Source: Actinoplanes missouriensis 431 (GTDB lineage Bacteria > Actinomycetota > Actinomycetes > Mycobacteriales > Micromonosporaceae). From it: a stretch of DNA of 64,000 nucleotides. Both the position numbers and the translations under genes were made by a program. Location of the stretch: the NCBI RefSeq assembly GCF_000284295.1, contig NC_017093.1, positions 5,890,001-5,954,000 of the forward strand. The letters run 5' to 3'. How positions within the stretch are numbered: position 1 is the first letter of the stretch; the number at the start of each line of letters is the position of its first letter. Below are positions 25,781 to 33,650 of the stretch, piece by piece. The notes beneath the pieces are model-generated. The model was not told where the DNA came from. It searched no databases and saw only the letters and a program-made list of their open reading frames with translations.

Positions 25781-26878
25781 ATGAGATCCGTCCTCGCGAT
25801 CGCCGCCGTCCTCGCGGCGATCCTCCTCCCCGCCCCCGCCCCCGCGTCCGCGTCCGCCGGTCTTTCGATGCGCGGCGCCGACGTGTCCACCCTCCCCCGC
25901 GCGCTCGACCTCGGCGCCAGGTACTACGACGTCCGCGGTCACCGCGACAACCCCTACGACATCCTCAAGCAGGCCGGGGTCAACTACGCCCGGCTGCGCA
26001 TCTGGAACGATCCGACCAGCGGGTACAGCAACAAGGCGCAGGTGCTGAAGCAGGCCCGCGCGATCAAGGCCAAGGGCCTCAAACTGCTGATCGACTTCCA
26101 CTACTCGGACACCTGGGCCGACCCGGGCAAACAGTTCACCCCGGCCGCCTGGGAGGGCCACGACCTGACCCAGCTGACCAAGGACGTCTACGACTACACG
26201 TACGACGTGTGCACCTCGCTGAAGCGGCAGGGCACCACGCCGGACAGCGTGCAGATCGGCAACGAGATCAACGTCGGCATGCTGTGGCCGGCCGGCTATG
26301 TGAACAACAGCGAGTTCGGCCCGGTGTCACAGCTGCTCACCGCCGGTTACGACGCCACCAAGGCCTGTCACCGGCCGACGAATGTCATGGTCCACACGGC
26401 CCTGGCCGGCAACATCGACGCGGCGCACTGGTTCTACGACGGGATCACCGCGGCCGGCGCCCGCTGGGACATCACCGCGCTTTCCTACTACTGCATGTGG
26501 CACGGCTCGCTCGCCAACCTGGCGACGGTGATCACCGACGTGCGGACGCGGTACGCCAAGCCGGTCGTGATCGCGGAGACCGCGTACCCGTGGACCACCG
26601 AGAACTTCGACCACCTGGAGAACATCATCCTGACGCCGGCCCCGTGCGACGGCATCCCGGCGACGCCGCAGGGTCAGGCGCGGCAGTTCCGCGCGGTGCA
26701 GGAGACCGCCCGGTCGGCCGGGGCGATCGGCGTCTTCTACTGGGAGCCGACGTGGACCGCGATCGACGGGAACGGCTGGGACACCGAGGACATCGCGAAC
26801 TCCGGCAACGCCTGGGAGAACATGGCGACGTTCGACGACGGCGGGCGGGTCAACCCGTACATCAGGTGGGTGAAGTGA
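25781..26878 (+). CDS. Secreted GH53 endo-beta-1,4-galactanase (first copy)
   Basis: A 365-residue extracellular enzyme that cleaves beta-1,4-galactan of type I arabinogalactan and pectin side chains. Signal peptide about 1-26 (ASASA end). GH53 motifs are all present: GADVS at 32-36, YARLRIWND (69-77), DFHYSDTWADPGKQ (105-118), acid/base Glu162 in QIGNEIN and nucleophile Glu266 in IAETAYP. AAGGAG precedes the ATG. It ends in TGATG, sharing its last base with the next gene. There is no operator or hairpin between LacI and this gene, so cotranscription with the transporter is possible. Confidence 0.93.
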   Translation: MRSVLAIAAVLAAILLPAPAPASASAGLSMRGADVSTLPRALDLGARYYDVRGHRDNPYDILKQAGVNYARLRIWNDPTSGYSNKAQVLKQARAIKAKGLKLLIDFHYSDTWADPGKQFTPAAWEGHDLTQLTKDVYDYTYDVCTSLKRQGTTPDSVQIGNEINVGMLWPAGYVNNSEFGPVSQLLTAGYDATKACHRPTNVMVHTALAGNIDAAHWFYDGITAAGARWDITALSYYCMWHGSLANLATVITDVRTRYAKPVVIAETAYPWTTENFDHLENIILTPAPCDGIPATPQGQARQFRAVQETARSAGAIGVFYWEPTWTAIDGNGWDTEDIANSGNAWENMATFDDGGRVNPYIRWVK

Positions 26879-27966
26879 TGGGTCTTCTCCGGATGCTCCT
26901 GATCGCGGCGGTGCTCGTCACCCTCACCCCGTCGCCCGCGCAGGCCGCCTCGCTCACCATGCTCGGGGCCGACGTCTCGTCCCTGCAGCGCAGCCTCGAC
27001 CTGGGCGCGAAGTACTACAAGAACGGGGCCGCCACCGACCCCTACGACATCCTCAAGGGCGCCGGCGCGAACTACATGCGGTTACGTGTCTGGAACAACC
27101 CGGCGAGCGGGTACAACAACAAGGCCAAGGTCCTCCAGCAGGCGAAGGCGATCAAGGCGAAGGGCCTGAAGCTGCTGATCGACTTCCACTACTCGGACAC
27201 CTGGGCCGACCCGGGCAAGCAGTACCCGCCCGCGGCCTGGGCCGCGCACTCGCTCAGCCAGCTGCGGACCGACGTCTACAACCACACCTACGACGTCTGC
27301 ACCGCGCTCAAGGCGCAGGGCACCACACCGGACAGCGTGCAGATCGGCAACGAGATCAACGTGGGCATGCTCTGGCCGCGCGGCCAGGTCGAGGGCAGCG
27401 ACTTCGGCCCGCTCGCGTCACTGCTCAAGCAGGGCTACAACGCCACCAAGGCCTGCAACGGCTCGACCCAGGTCATGATCCACACGGCGAACTCGGACAG
27501 CCTCACCAACGCCCGCTGGTTCTACAACGGGATCACAGCGGCCGGCGTCACCTGGGACGTCACCGCCCTCTCCTACTACTGCATGTGGCACGGCACCCTC
27601 GCGAACCTCTACAACGTCATCACCGACCTGCGCGCCCGGTACGCCAAGCCGGTCGTCGTGGTGGAGACCGCGTACCAGTTCACCAGCGCCGACGCCGACA
27701 GCGAGAAGAACTCCATCCCCGGCACGGTGCTCTGCGACAACATCCCGTCCACCTGGGCGGGGCAGGCGCAGCAATTCTCCTGGGTGCAGAACACCGCCCG
27801 CAACGCCGGCGCGATCGGCGTCTTCTACTGGGAGCCGACCTGGTACGCCGTGAAGGGCAACGGCTGGGATCCGGCGAACATCAACGGCACCGGCGACGGC
27901 TGGGACAACATGGCCACCTTCGACTGGACCGGCAACGTCAACCCCGGTCTGAAGTGGACGCCATGA
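26878..27966 (+). CDS. Secreted GH53 endo-beta-1,4-galactanase (second copy)
   Basis: A 362-residue tandem paralogue of the preceding gene, one base overlapping it (TGATG). Signal peptide 1-23 (SPAQA end), GADVS at 30-34, DFHYSDTWADPGKQ (102-115), acid/base Glu159, nucleophile Glu263. The catalytic cores are nearly identical between the copies while the signal peptides, loops and the region before the final strand differ, which suggests an old duplication followed by divergence in product size or branching tolerance. No carbohydrate-binding module is attached to either. Confidence 0.93.
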   Translation: MGLLRMLLIAAVLVTLTPSPAQAASLTMLGADVSSLQRSLDLGAKYYKNGAATDPYDILKGAGANYMRLRVWNNPASGYNNKAKVLQQAKAIKAKGLKLLIDFHYSDTWADPGKQYPPAAWAAHSLSQLRTDVYNHTYDVCTALKAQGTTPDSVQIGNEINVGMLWPRGQVEGSDFGPLASLLKQGYNATKACNGSTQVMIHTANSDSLTNARWFYNGITAAGVTWDVTALSYYCMWHGTLANLYNVITDLRARYAKPVVVVETAYQFTSADADSEKNSIPGTVLCDNIPSTWAGQAQQFSWVQNTARNAGAIGVFYWEPTWYAVKGNGWDPANINGTGDGWDNMATFDWTGNVNPGLKWTP

Positions 27967-27981
27967 CCCTCGGGGGAATCG

Positions 27982-30900
27982 TCACAGCGTAGATCCGGCC
28001 AGTTCCTGCCAGTCGGCCCGCGCGCCGTCCCGGACCGCCTCGGCGAACCCCGTGTCGCCGAGGCGGCGGCGTGCCTCCCGCTCGATGCGGTCCACGTCCG
28101 GGTGGGACGCGTCCCGCATCCCCCGCACGGCGGTGCTCGCCCCGAGCAGCCGGGCCGCCTGTTCCGGCAGGTCCCGGCGCAGCGCCAGGTCGGCGACGCC
28201 GATCAGGATCCCGGCGATCAGCGTGGCGTGACCCGCCTCGGCCGCCGCCCGGCAGGCCGACGCGTGATGTGCCCGGGCCGCACCGAGATCCGCGGCGATC
28301 CGGCCGCGCAGGTCGTCGGCGACCGCCCGGACCGTCGCCTGCTCCGCCTTGTCGCCCAGCACCGAGGTCGCCCTCTCGATCTGCCGGCGGGCCTCGGCGG
28401 TGTCGCCGCGCAGCCGGGCCAGATTAGCCCTGGCCAGGGCGAGTTCGGCGAGGGCGTCCGGCCAGGTGACCCGCTCCGCGCAGCGCTGCGCCTCGGCAAT
28501 CGCCGCCGCGCCGGCCACCTCGTCACCGAGCATCCAGTACAGCTCGGCCTGCCGGCCCCGCATCTGAATGACGTCCTCCAGGGCGCCGACCTCGGTCACC
28601 ACGGCGATCGCCTGCTCGTAGAGCTCACACGCGCGGGCGAGCTCGCCCCGCACCGCGATCCGGTCCGCCAGCTCGGTGAGCGCGAAGTAGATGCCGAAGC
28701 GTTCACCCTGTGCCCGGAACTCGGTGAGCGCGTCCTCCAGGTAGGCGTCGGCGTCGGCTCCCGCGTACCCCAGATTGATCCTGGTCTTGCCGATGTGCAG
28801 CCGGGCGAGCGCCCGGACCCAGGGGTCGGGATTGGACAGCAGCGACTCCCAGGCCGGCAGCGACGCCGCCAGCCCCTGCAGCAGCCGCTCCAGCGGCACG
28901 ACCAGATCGAGCAGCGGGCTGGCCGGCCCGATCCGCTGCCGCAGCTCGAACGCCTTGCGGATCCACGCGGCCGCCTGGTGCTCGTCCGCGCGCCCGGAGC
29001 CCGCGAAGTGCACCACCAGGGCGTACACCGGCGCCTGGATCTCGTCCGGGACCGCGCCGGGCACCTCGGTGGCCGCGGTGATCAGCTCGACGCCCTCGGC
29101 CTTGTGCCCGCTGAACCACCAGTACCAGCCGGCGGCTGCCGCGAGCCGCATCGCCTGCTCCGCCTCGCCGGCGGCGATCGCGCCGCGCATCGCCGACCCG
29201 ATGTTCTCGTGCTCGGCCTGCAGCAGGGCCAGCCATCGCAGCTGGTCGGCGCGGCGCAGATGCGGTTCCGCGGTCTCGGCGAACGCGGTGAAGTAGGCGA
29301 GGTGCGCCCGCCGGGCCGACTCCAGCTCCCCTGCCTCGGCGAGCCGCTGCGCCGCGTACTCACCGATGGTGCCGAGCATCCGGTACCGCGGCGCGGTGTC
29401 GCCCTCGATGACCAGCAGCGACTTCTCGGCGAGTGAGGTGAGCAGCTCGAGCACGTCCGCCGGCTCCACCCCGTCGCCGTCGCTCGTGCCGGCGCCTTCG
29501 CTTTTGCCGGCGCCTTCGCTTTTGCCGGCGCCTTTGCCTTCGTCGGCGCATACCTGCTCGGCTGCCTCCAGGCTCGCCCCGCCGGCGAACACCGCGAGCC
29601 GGCGCAGCACCGTCCGCTCCGCGCCGGTGAGCAGCTCCCAGCTCCAGTCGACCACCGCGCGCAGCGTCCGGTGCCGGGGCAGCGCGGTCCGGCTGCCACC
29701 GGTGAGCAGCCGGAACCTGTCGTCGAGCCGGTGCGCGAGCTGGTCCAGCGTCATCGTGCGCAGCCGGGCCGCGGCCAGCTCGATCGCGAGCGGCATGCCG
29801 TCCAGCGCCCGGCAGACATGCGCCATCGTGGCAAGTGACCCGAGATCCTTGCGTACGGCCTGAGCCCGCTCCCGCAGCAGCCGGACCGCGGGCGAGGACG
29901 CGATCTCCTCGGCCCCGGCGTCGCGTCCCGGCAGCCCGAGCGGCTCGACGTGCCACAGCGCCTCACCGGTGATGCCGAGCGGCTCCCGGCTCGTCGCCAG
30001 GATCCGCAGCCGGCGGCACTCGCCGAGCAGCCGGTGCGCCAGCGTCGCCGCCTGCTCGATCACGTGCTCGCAGTTGTCCAGGACCAGCAGCAGCTCCCGC
30101 TCGCGGATCGCGGTGGCGAGCCGGTCGGTGAGGTCCATGTCCGGCGCGCCGGCCAGCAGCGCGTCACGCAAGCCGAGCCCGGTGATGGTCGCCTGCGCCA
30201 CGTCCCCGTCGCCGCCGATCGGGGCGAGCTCCACCAGCCAGACGCCGTCCGGCAGGTCCGCGACGAGCGTGCGCGCCGCCTCGGTGGCGAGCCGGGTCTT
30301 CCCCGAGCCGCCCGGCCCGATCAGCGTGGTGAGCCGGTGCCCGGCGATCAGCTCGCGGACCGCCGCGACGTCGGCGCCCTTGCCGACGTAACTGGTCAGC
30401 TCGGCGCGCAGGTTGGTCCGGCGGTCCACCTCGCGCCGGCCGCCGTCACCGCGCAGCAGAGCCACGTGCAGGGCGGCGAGCTCCGGCGACGGGTCGACGC
30501 CGAGCGCGTCCGCCAAGGCCTCCCGGGTCCGCTGGTAGACCTCGAGGGCCTCACTGCTCCGGCCGGCCGCGACGAGCGACCGCATCAGCGCGGCGACCAG
30601 CCGCTCCCGCAGCGGGTGCGCGGCCACCAGGGCGGTCAGCTCGGTGACCAGCTCGGGGCCGGCCTCGGCCGCGTACCGGTCCTCCAGCGCCGCCAGCCGC
30701 AACCCCTCCAGCCGGGTGACCGCCGCGGCGAGCGCCATGCTGTCCGGCAGGCCGACGTCCTGCATGGCGGCGCCGCGCCAGAGCGCGAGGGCGGCCCGCA
30801 GCCGGTCCAGGCGCTCCGGGCCGTCCGTGTCCCTGACCAGCCGCTCGAACCTCACCGCGTCCACGGCGTCCGGGGCCACGGCCAGCCGGTACCCGTCGGC

Positions 30901-31146
30901 CTGCCCCTCGATCGCGCCCTCCGGCAGGAGTTTGCGCAGGCGGGAGACGAGGCGCTGGAGGGCGTTCGTCGCATCGGCGGGCGGATGATCGCCCCAGATC
31001 CAGTCCACGAGCGTCGCCCTCGGCACCACCCGGCCCGGTTCGAGCGCGAGCGCGATCAGGAGCCCGCGCAGTCGCGCGCCCGGAACGTCGGTGAGGTCGC
31101 CGTCGTCCGTGCGAACCTCGAACGATCCGAGTACGCCGATATGCAC
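27982..31146 (-). CDS. SARP/AfsR-type regulator with NTPase and TPR-like region
   Basis: A roughly 1,054-residue regulator. Order: OmpR-type DNA-binding domain (about 1-90, starting VHIGVLGSFEVR), bacterial transcriptional activation domain (about 95-240), NB-ARC-like ATPase with Walker A GPGGSGKT near 275 and a LLLVLDNCEH Walker B, then long helical repeats to the C-terminus. A small KSEGAG repeat sits near 542. The GTG at 31146 matches where family members start; an in-frame GTG at 31233 lies inside the tandem repeat and would add 29 odd residues. Such proteins activate secondary metabolism or stress genes; the target is not evident here. Confidence 0.88.
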   Translation of the reverse strand: MHIGVLGSFEVRTDDGDLTDVPGARLRGLLIALALEPGRVVPRATLVDWIWGDHPPADATNALQRLVSRLRKLLPEGAIEGQADGYRLAVAPDAVDAVRFERLVRDTDGPERLDRLRAALALWRGAAMQDVGLPDSMALAAAVTRLEGLRLAALEDRYAAEAGPELVTELTALVAAHPLRERLVAALMRSLVAAGRSSEALEVYQRTREALADALGVDPSPELAALHVALLRGDGGRREVDRRTNLRAELTSYVGKGADVAAVRELIAGHRLTTLIGPGGSGKTRLATEAARTLVADLPDGVWLVELAPIGGDGDVAQATITGLGLRDALLAGAPDMDLTDRLATAIRERELLLVLDNCEHVIEQAATLAHRLLGECRRLRILATSREPLGITGEALWHVEPLGLPGRDAGAEEIASSPAVRLLRERAQAVRKDLGSLATMAHVCRALDGMPLAIELAAARLRTMTLDQLAHRLDDRFRLLTGGSRTALPRHRTLRAVVDWSWELLTGAERTVLRRLAVFAGGASLEAAEQVCADEGKGAGKSEGAGKSEGAGTSDGDGVEPADVLELLTSLAEKSLLVIEGDTAPRYRMLGTIGEYAAQRLAEAGELESARRAHLAYFTAFAETAEPHLRRADQLRWLALLQAEHENIGSAMRGAIAAGEAEQAMRLAAAAGWYWWFSGHKAEGVELITAATEVPGAVPDEIQAPVYALVVHFAGSGRADEHQAAAWIRKAFELRQRIGPASPLLDLVVPLERLLQGLAASLPAWESLLSNPDPWVRALARLHIGKTRINLGYAGADADAYLEDALTEFRAQGERFGIYFALTELADRIAVRGELARACELYEQAIAVVTEVGALEDVIQMRGRQAELYWMLGDEVAGAAAIAEAQRCAERVTWPDALAELALARANLARLRGDTAEARRQIERATSVLGDKAEQATVRAVADDLRGRIAADLGAARAHHASACRAAAEAGHATLIAGILIGVADLALRRDLPEQAARLLGASTAVRGMRDASHPDVDRIEREARRRLGDTGFAEAVRDGARADWQELAGSTL

Positions 31147-31210
31147 CAGCAGATTTTGCCACGCACCGGCTTTCCGGCCGCGAGCGCGACCGCTTCCCTT
31201 GTCGCCCGGC

Positions 31211-31338
31211 GCGCTGGATCGTCTCGGCGTCACTCGGAGCGCTGCATCGTCTCGGCGTCACTCGGAGCGCTGGATCGTCTCGGCGTCACTCGGAGCGCTG
31301 GATCGTCTCGGCGTCACTCGGAGCGCTGGATCGTCTCC
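31211..31338. repeat. 28-bp tandem array copying the end of the ArsR gene
   Basis: Units starting GCGCTGGATCGTCTC begin at 31211, 31239, 31267, 31295 and 31323: four full 28-base copies plus a partial one inside the ArsR coding end. On the minus strand each full unit repeats the last codons of ArsR and its TGA (31316, 31288, 31260, 31232). One copy has a G-to-C change. The last unit also supplies the GTG that extends the SARP frame. Confidence 0.93.
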
Positions 31339-31697
31339 GCGATCTGCTTGATCCGGCGCAGGCGGGCGTCCCAGGCCGCGCCGACCTCGGTCAGCTGGCC
31401 CACCGCGCGGGCCAGCTGGGCGTCGTCCACCCGGTACCGACGCTCCCGGCCCGCCGGCGCCGAGCGGACCAGACCGGCCCGGTCCAGCACGACGAGATGT
31501 TTCGCGACCGCCTGCCGGGTCACCGACATCTGCTGGCTCAGCGACGTGGCCGTGCCGGTGCCGTCGACGAGCATCAGGTCGAGCATCCGGCGCCGGGTCG
31601 GGTCGCCGATCGCCGACCAGAGGTCGTCGTCGATCCCGGCTGGAGTCGTTCCGGCTGGAGTCGTTCCGGCTGGAGGCGTTACGGCCGGAGGGGTCAC
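31314..31697 (-). CDS. ArsR-type winged-helix regulator
   Basis: A 127-residue regulator. From residue 22 on, DDDLWSAIGDPTRRRMLDLML and the recognition helix SLSQQMSVTRQAVAKHLVVLDRAGLV with wing RERRYRVD are typical of the ArsR proteins that partner AHSA1 proteins. The GTG at 31697 overlaps the stop of the AHSA1 gene (GTGA); it reads through a 15-base tandem repeat giving a Pro-Ala-Gly-Thr extension of about 20 residues not seen in the family. A metal-binding cysteine pair is absent. The twin palindromes at 32152 and 32197 are the likely operators. Confidence 0.85.
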   Translation of the reverse strand: MTPPAVTPPAGTTPAGTTPAGIDDDLWSAIGDPTRRRMLDLMLVDGTGTATSLSQQMSVTRQAVAKHLVVLDRAGLVRSAPAGRERRYRVDDAQLARAVGQLTEVGAAWDARLRRIKQIAETIQRSE

Positions 31698-31710
31698 GGC
31701 TGGAGGCGCA
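31636..31710. repeat. Five 15-bp tandem units at the AHSA1/ArsR junction
   Basis: Units at 31636, 31651, 31666, 31681 and 31696; the first two are identical (CCGGCTGGAGTCGTT), the others differ at one to four positions. The rightmost unit encodes the last residues of AHSA1; the others are translated as the N-terminal Pro/Ala/Thr extension of ArsR. The period is a multiple of three, so the reading frame of ArsR is kept. Confidence 0.85.
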
Positions 31711-32140
31711 GCGTCGCGGCGTACGGCGCGATCCGCGGCAGGAAGTGATCCCAGCCGGTGACGTGGTCGCGGTAGCACTGCTCCACCGTAGCGGCCTCCC
31801 AGCCGCGCTCCCGGAAACCGGTCTCAGTCATCCTCAGCAGGGTCCCGGCCCCGGACGGGCTCAGCTCGAACGTCACGAGCATCGAGTTGCCGGCCGCCGC
31901 CACCTCGCCGGGACCGTGCGTCCACCGGAACCGGAACACCTTCGGCGGCTGCACGTCGACCACGGTGAGCCGCTCGGACGTGTCACCGAAACTGATCACG
32001 CCGTCCGCGCCCGGGGCCAGTTCGTAGCTCGCCTCGTCCGGCCACCAGCCCCTGATGTGCTCGGGGCTGCTGACCACCTCGAAGACCACCTCGGGCGTCG
32101 CCTCGACGTAGATCTCCCGCTCGATAGATCCGAATTCCAT
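31694..32140 (-). CDS. AHSA1/SRPBCC-domain protein
   Basis: A 148-residue START-like hydrophobic-pocket protein: IEREIYVEATPEVVFEVVSSPEHIRGWWP at the N-terminus and the C-terminal helix GWEAATVEQCYRDHVTGWDHFLPRI are family hallmarks. The ATG at 32140 has AGGAGGATG just upstream; earlier in-frame starts run through the operators and are rejected. It is coupled to the ArsR gene by a GTGA overlap, a common actinobacterial pair. A role in binding a small lipophilic effector, perhaps to modulate the response sensed by ArsR, is plausible but unproven. Confidence 0.88.
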   Translation of the reverse strand: MEFGSIEREIYVEATPEVVFEVVSSPEHIRGWWPDEASYELAPGADGVISFGDTSERLTVVDVQPPKVFRFRWTHGPGEVAAAGNSMLVTFELSPSGAGTLLRMTETGFRERGWEAATVEQCYRDHVTGWDHFLPRIAPYAATLRLQP

Positions 32141-32151
32141 CTCATCCTCCT

Positions 32152-32166
32152 GCAACCATTGGTTGC
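32152..32166. promoter_or_regulatory. Perfect palindromic ArsR operator, copy 1
   Basis: GCAACCATTGGTTGC, seven pairs around one central base, adjacent to the AHSA1 ribosome binding site. Identical to a second copy whose centre is 45 bases away. Confidence 0.85.
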
Positions 32167-32196
32167 ATATCACGTTAGTCGCCACCGCGTCATCAC

Positions 32197-32211
32197 GCAA
32201 CCATTGGTTGC
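32197..32211. promoter_or_regulatory. Perfect palindromic ArsR operator, copy 2
   Basis: Exact duplicate of the 15-base palindrome at 32152. It lies between the leftward AHSA1-ArsR operon and the rightward gene at 32275, so repression of both directions is possible. Confidence 0.85.
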
Positions 32212-32274
32212 GTTTGATCTCCGGGGCGGTGTCGTCCGTACCATCGGGCACGCACGTCACGGGAGGACAGCACC

Positions 32275-33024
32275 ATGGTCAGCATCGGCACGGCACGAAC
32301 CCGGCGGCCGGACGCGGTCAGCGGCTCCGCGATCGTCCTCACCGCCAACGCCGGGGTACTGGCGTTCCTCACCGTGATCGGCGCGTTGTTCCTGCTCTTC
32401 CTCTTCGGCGACGAGGACGGCACATGGCAGCGCCTGTGGCCGCTCGTCGCCGGATGGGTGGTCACCGCCGGGCTGGCCACCGCCAACGCGATGGTGACGA
32501 TCCGGTTCGCGCGGCGGCCCGCGGACGCGCCCCGCCCGTCGGACGCCGCGGTGGCGCTGATGACCTCCGTGGTGGCGGCGCTGCTGCTGGCGTTCTCCGC
32601 CTCGACGCCGGGTCTGCTGCTGGCGGCGGCGCCGTTCGCGCTGGCCAACGCGGCGGCAGCGTGGTTCCTGTACAGCGCGGCGCGGGTCGCGGAGCCGGTC
32701 GCCGCGTTCCCGTTCCCGTTCCCGGACGATGGTGCCTTCACCGAGTCCGACCTGGACCTGCTCACCGGCGGCGACCCGCTCCCCGAGGACCCCGACGCGC
32801 CGAACCCCGACGCGCCGAACCCCGACGCGCCGAACCCCGACGCGCCGGGCCTCGGCCTGCCGGACCTCGACGCGCCGGCGGGGGACCTCGATGCCGAACC
32901 CGCGGTGATCCCGCCGCCGATGATCGCGTCCTCGGCTCTCCCCCGCCGTCCCCGCCGCCGCAGCCGGGCCGCGCTGCACACGCTCCGCGGCATCCAGCTC
33001 CCGCGCCGCGCCAGGATCCGCTAA
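32275..33024 (+). CDS. Four-helix membrane protein with PDAPN repeats
   Basis: A 249-residue protein of unknown function. Hydrophobic helices near 23-46, 56-76, 90-107 and 110-130 form the membrane part; the cytoplasmic tail is acidic and holds four tandem copies of PNPDA type (about 173-192, encoded by 15-base repeats at roughly 32790-32850), then an Arg-rich end. ATG at 32275 has GGAGGACA in front. Its stop codon overlaps that of the convergent 2H phosphoesterase gene. It is divergent from AHSA1-ArsR and may be under the same operators. Confidence 0.75.
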   Translation: MVSIGTARTRRPDAVSGSAIVLTANAGVLAFLTVIGALFLLFLFGDEDGTWQRLWPLVAGWVVTAGLATANAMVTIRFARRPADAPRPSDAAVALMTSVVAALLLAFSASTPGLLLAAAPFALANAAAAWFLYSAARVAEPVAAFPFPFPDDGAFTESDLDLLTGGDPLPEDPDAPNPDAPNPDAPNPDAPGLGLPDLDAPAGDLDAEPAVIPPPMIASSALPRRPRRRSRAALHTLRGIQLPRRARIR

Positions 33025-33578
33025 ACTCCCGTGAGCTCCGGGAACGTCCCGAACGGCCCGACCGGCCCGGACGCCATGGTCATCCGCAGGCTGCCGGCCG
33101 GTACCCGCTCCAGCGGCGGCAACGCCGGCGGCTGCGTGGTGACCCCGAGCGTGATGTGCGGCCGGAAGTCCTCCCCCACCAGCCCGAGCGCCGGCATCCC
33201 GAGCCCGAGGAACTCCCGGTGCAGCTCGTCCAGGCCGGGCCGCCGGATCACCTCGAGCCCGAAGTAGTACCCACCCGACGGAACGTAGTAGTCACCAGGC
33301 GGCACGACCGCATACAGCAGTCCGATCACGGTCACTTCAAAAGACCTTTCCCGGTACGGGTGAGCAGCCGTCACCATCTCCGGGATCCGGTCGTCCGCAC
33401 AGTCGGCATGAAGCACCGACACATGCGGCGGGGCATCGTCACCGAGCAGCATCAGCGGCTCCCGGCCGGCCCCGATCTCCTGCGACAGATCCACCAGCGC
33501 CCGCGACACGCCCGCGTCGGGCACCAGCACCACTCCGTAAGCCACAACGATCACGCCTTCCCGCGCCGAGGCGACCAT
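33021..33578 (-). CDS. 2H phosphoesterase (2'-5' RNA ligase-like)
   Basis: A 185-residue protein with the two HxS/T motifs of the 2H superfamily: His52-Val-Ser54 in PPHVSVLH and His141-Ile-Thr143 in RPHITLGV, about 90 residues apart as expected. These enzymes hydrolyse or ligate 2',5' or cyclic phosphodiesters in RNA or nucleotides. The substrate is unknown. The stop TAG overlaps the TAA of the convergent membrane protein (CTAA at 33021-33024). Several in-frame GTGs near the start make the exact N-terminus uncertain by up to about 10 residues. Confidence 0.82.
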   Translation of the reverse strand: MVASAREGVIVVAYGVVLVPDAGVSRALVDLSQEIGAGREPLMLLGDDAPPHVSVLHADCADDRIPEMVTAAHPYRERSFEVTVIGLLYAVVPPGDYYVPSGGYYFGLEVIRRPGLDELHREFLGLGMPALGLVGEDFRPHITLGVTTQPPALPPLERVPAGSLRMTMASGPVGPFGTFPELTGV

Positions 33579-33597
33579 TGTGTCAGCCGGAAGAGGT

Positions 33598-33628
33598 GCC
33601 GCCCGCCGCGTGGGACGCGACGGGCGGC
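33598..33628 (-). terminator. Terminator of the TetR-MMPL operon
   Basis: GCCGCCCG (33598-33605) pairs with CGGGCGGC (33621-33628), and an inner CGCG/CGCG pair extends the stem after one C-A mismatch, around a TGGGA loop. It lies just past the MMPL stop codon. Confidence 0.75.
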
Positions 33629-33650
33629 GTGGTGCAACACTGTCCCGGAC

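Noticed and set aside
31147-31233. SARP start inside the 28-bp repeat
   Set aside because: Would add 29 residues of repeat-derived sequence; family members begin at the motif encoded from 31146. Kept only as a possibility in the findings.
31211-31338. CRISPR-like array
   Set aside because: The units are contiguous without spacers and derive from the end of a neighbouring gene; no cas genes are present.
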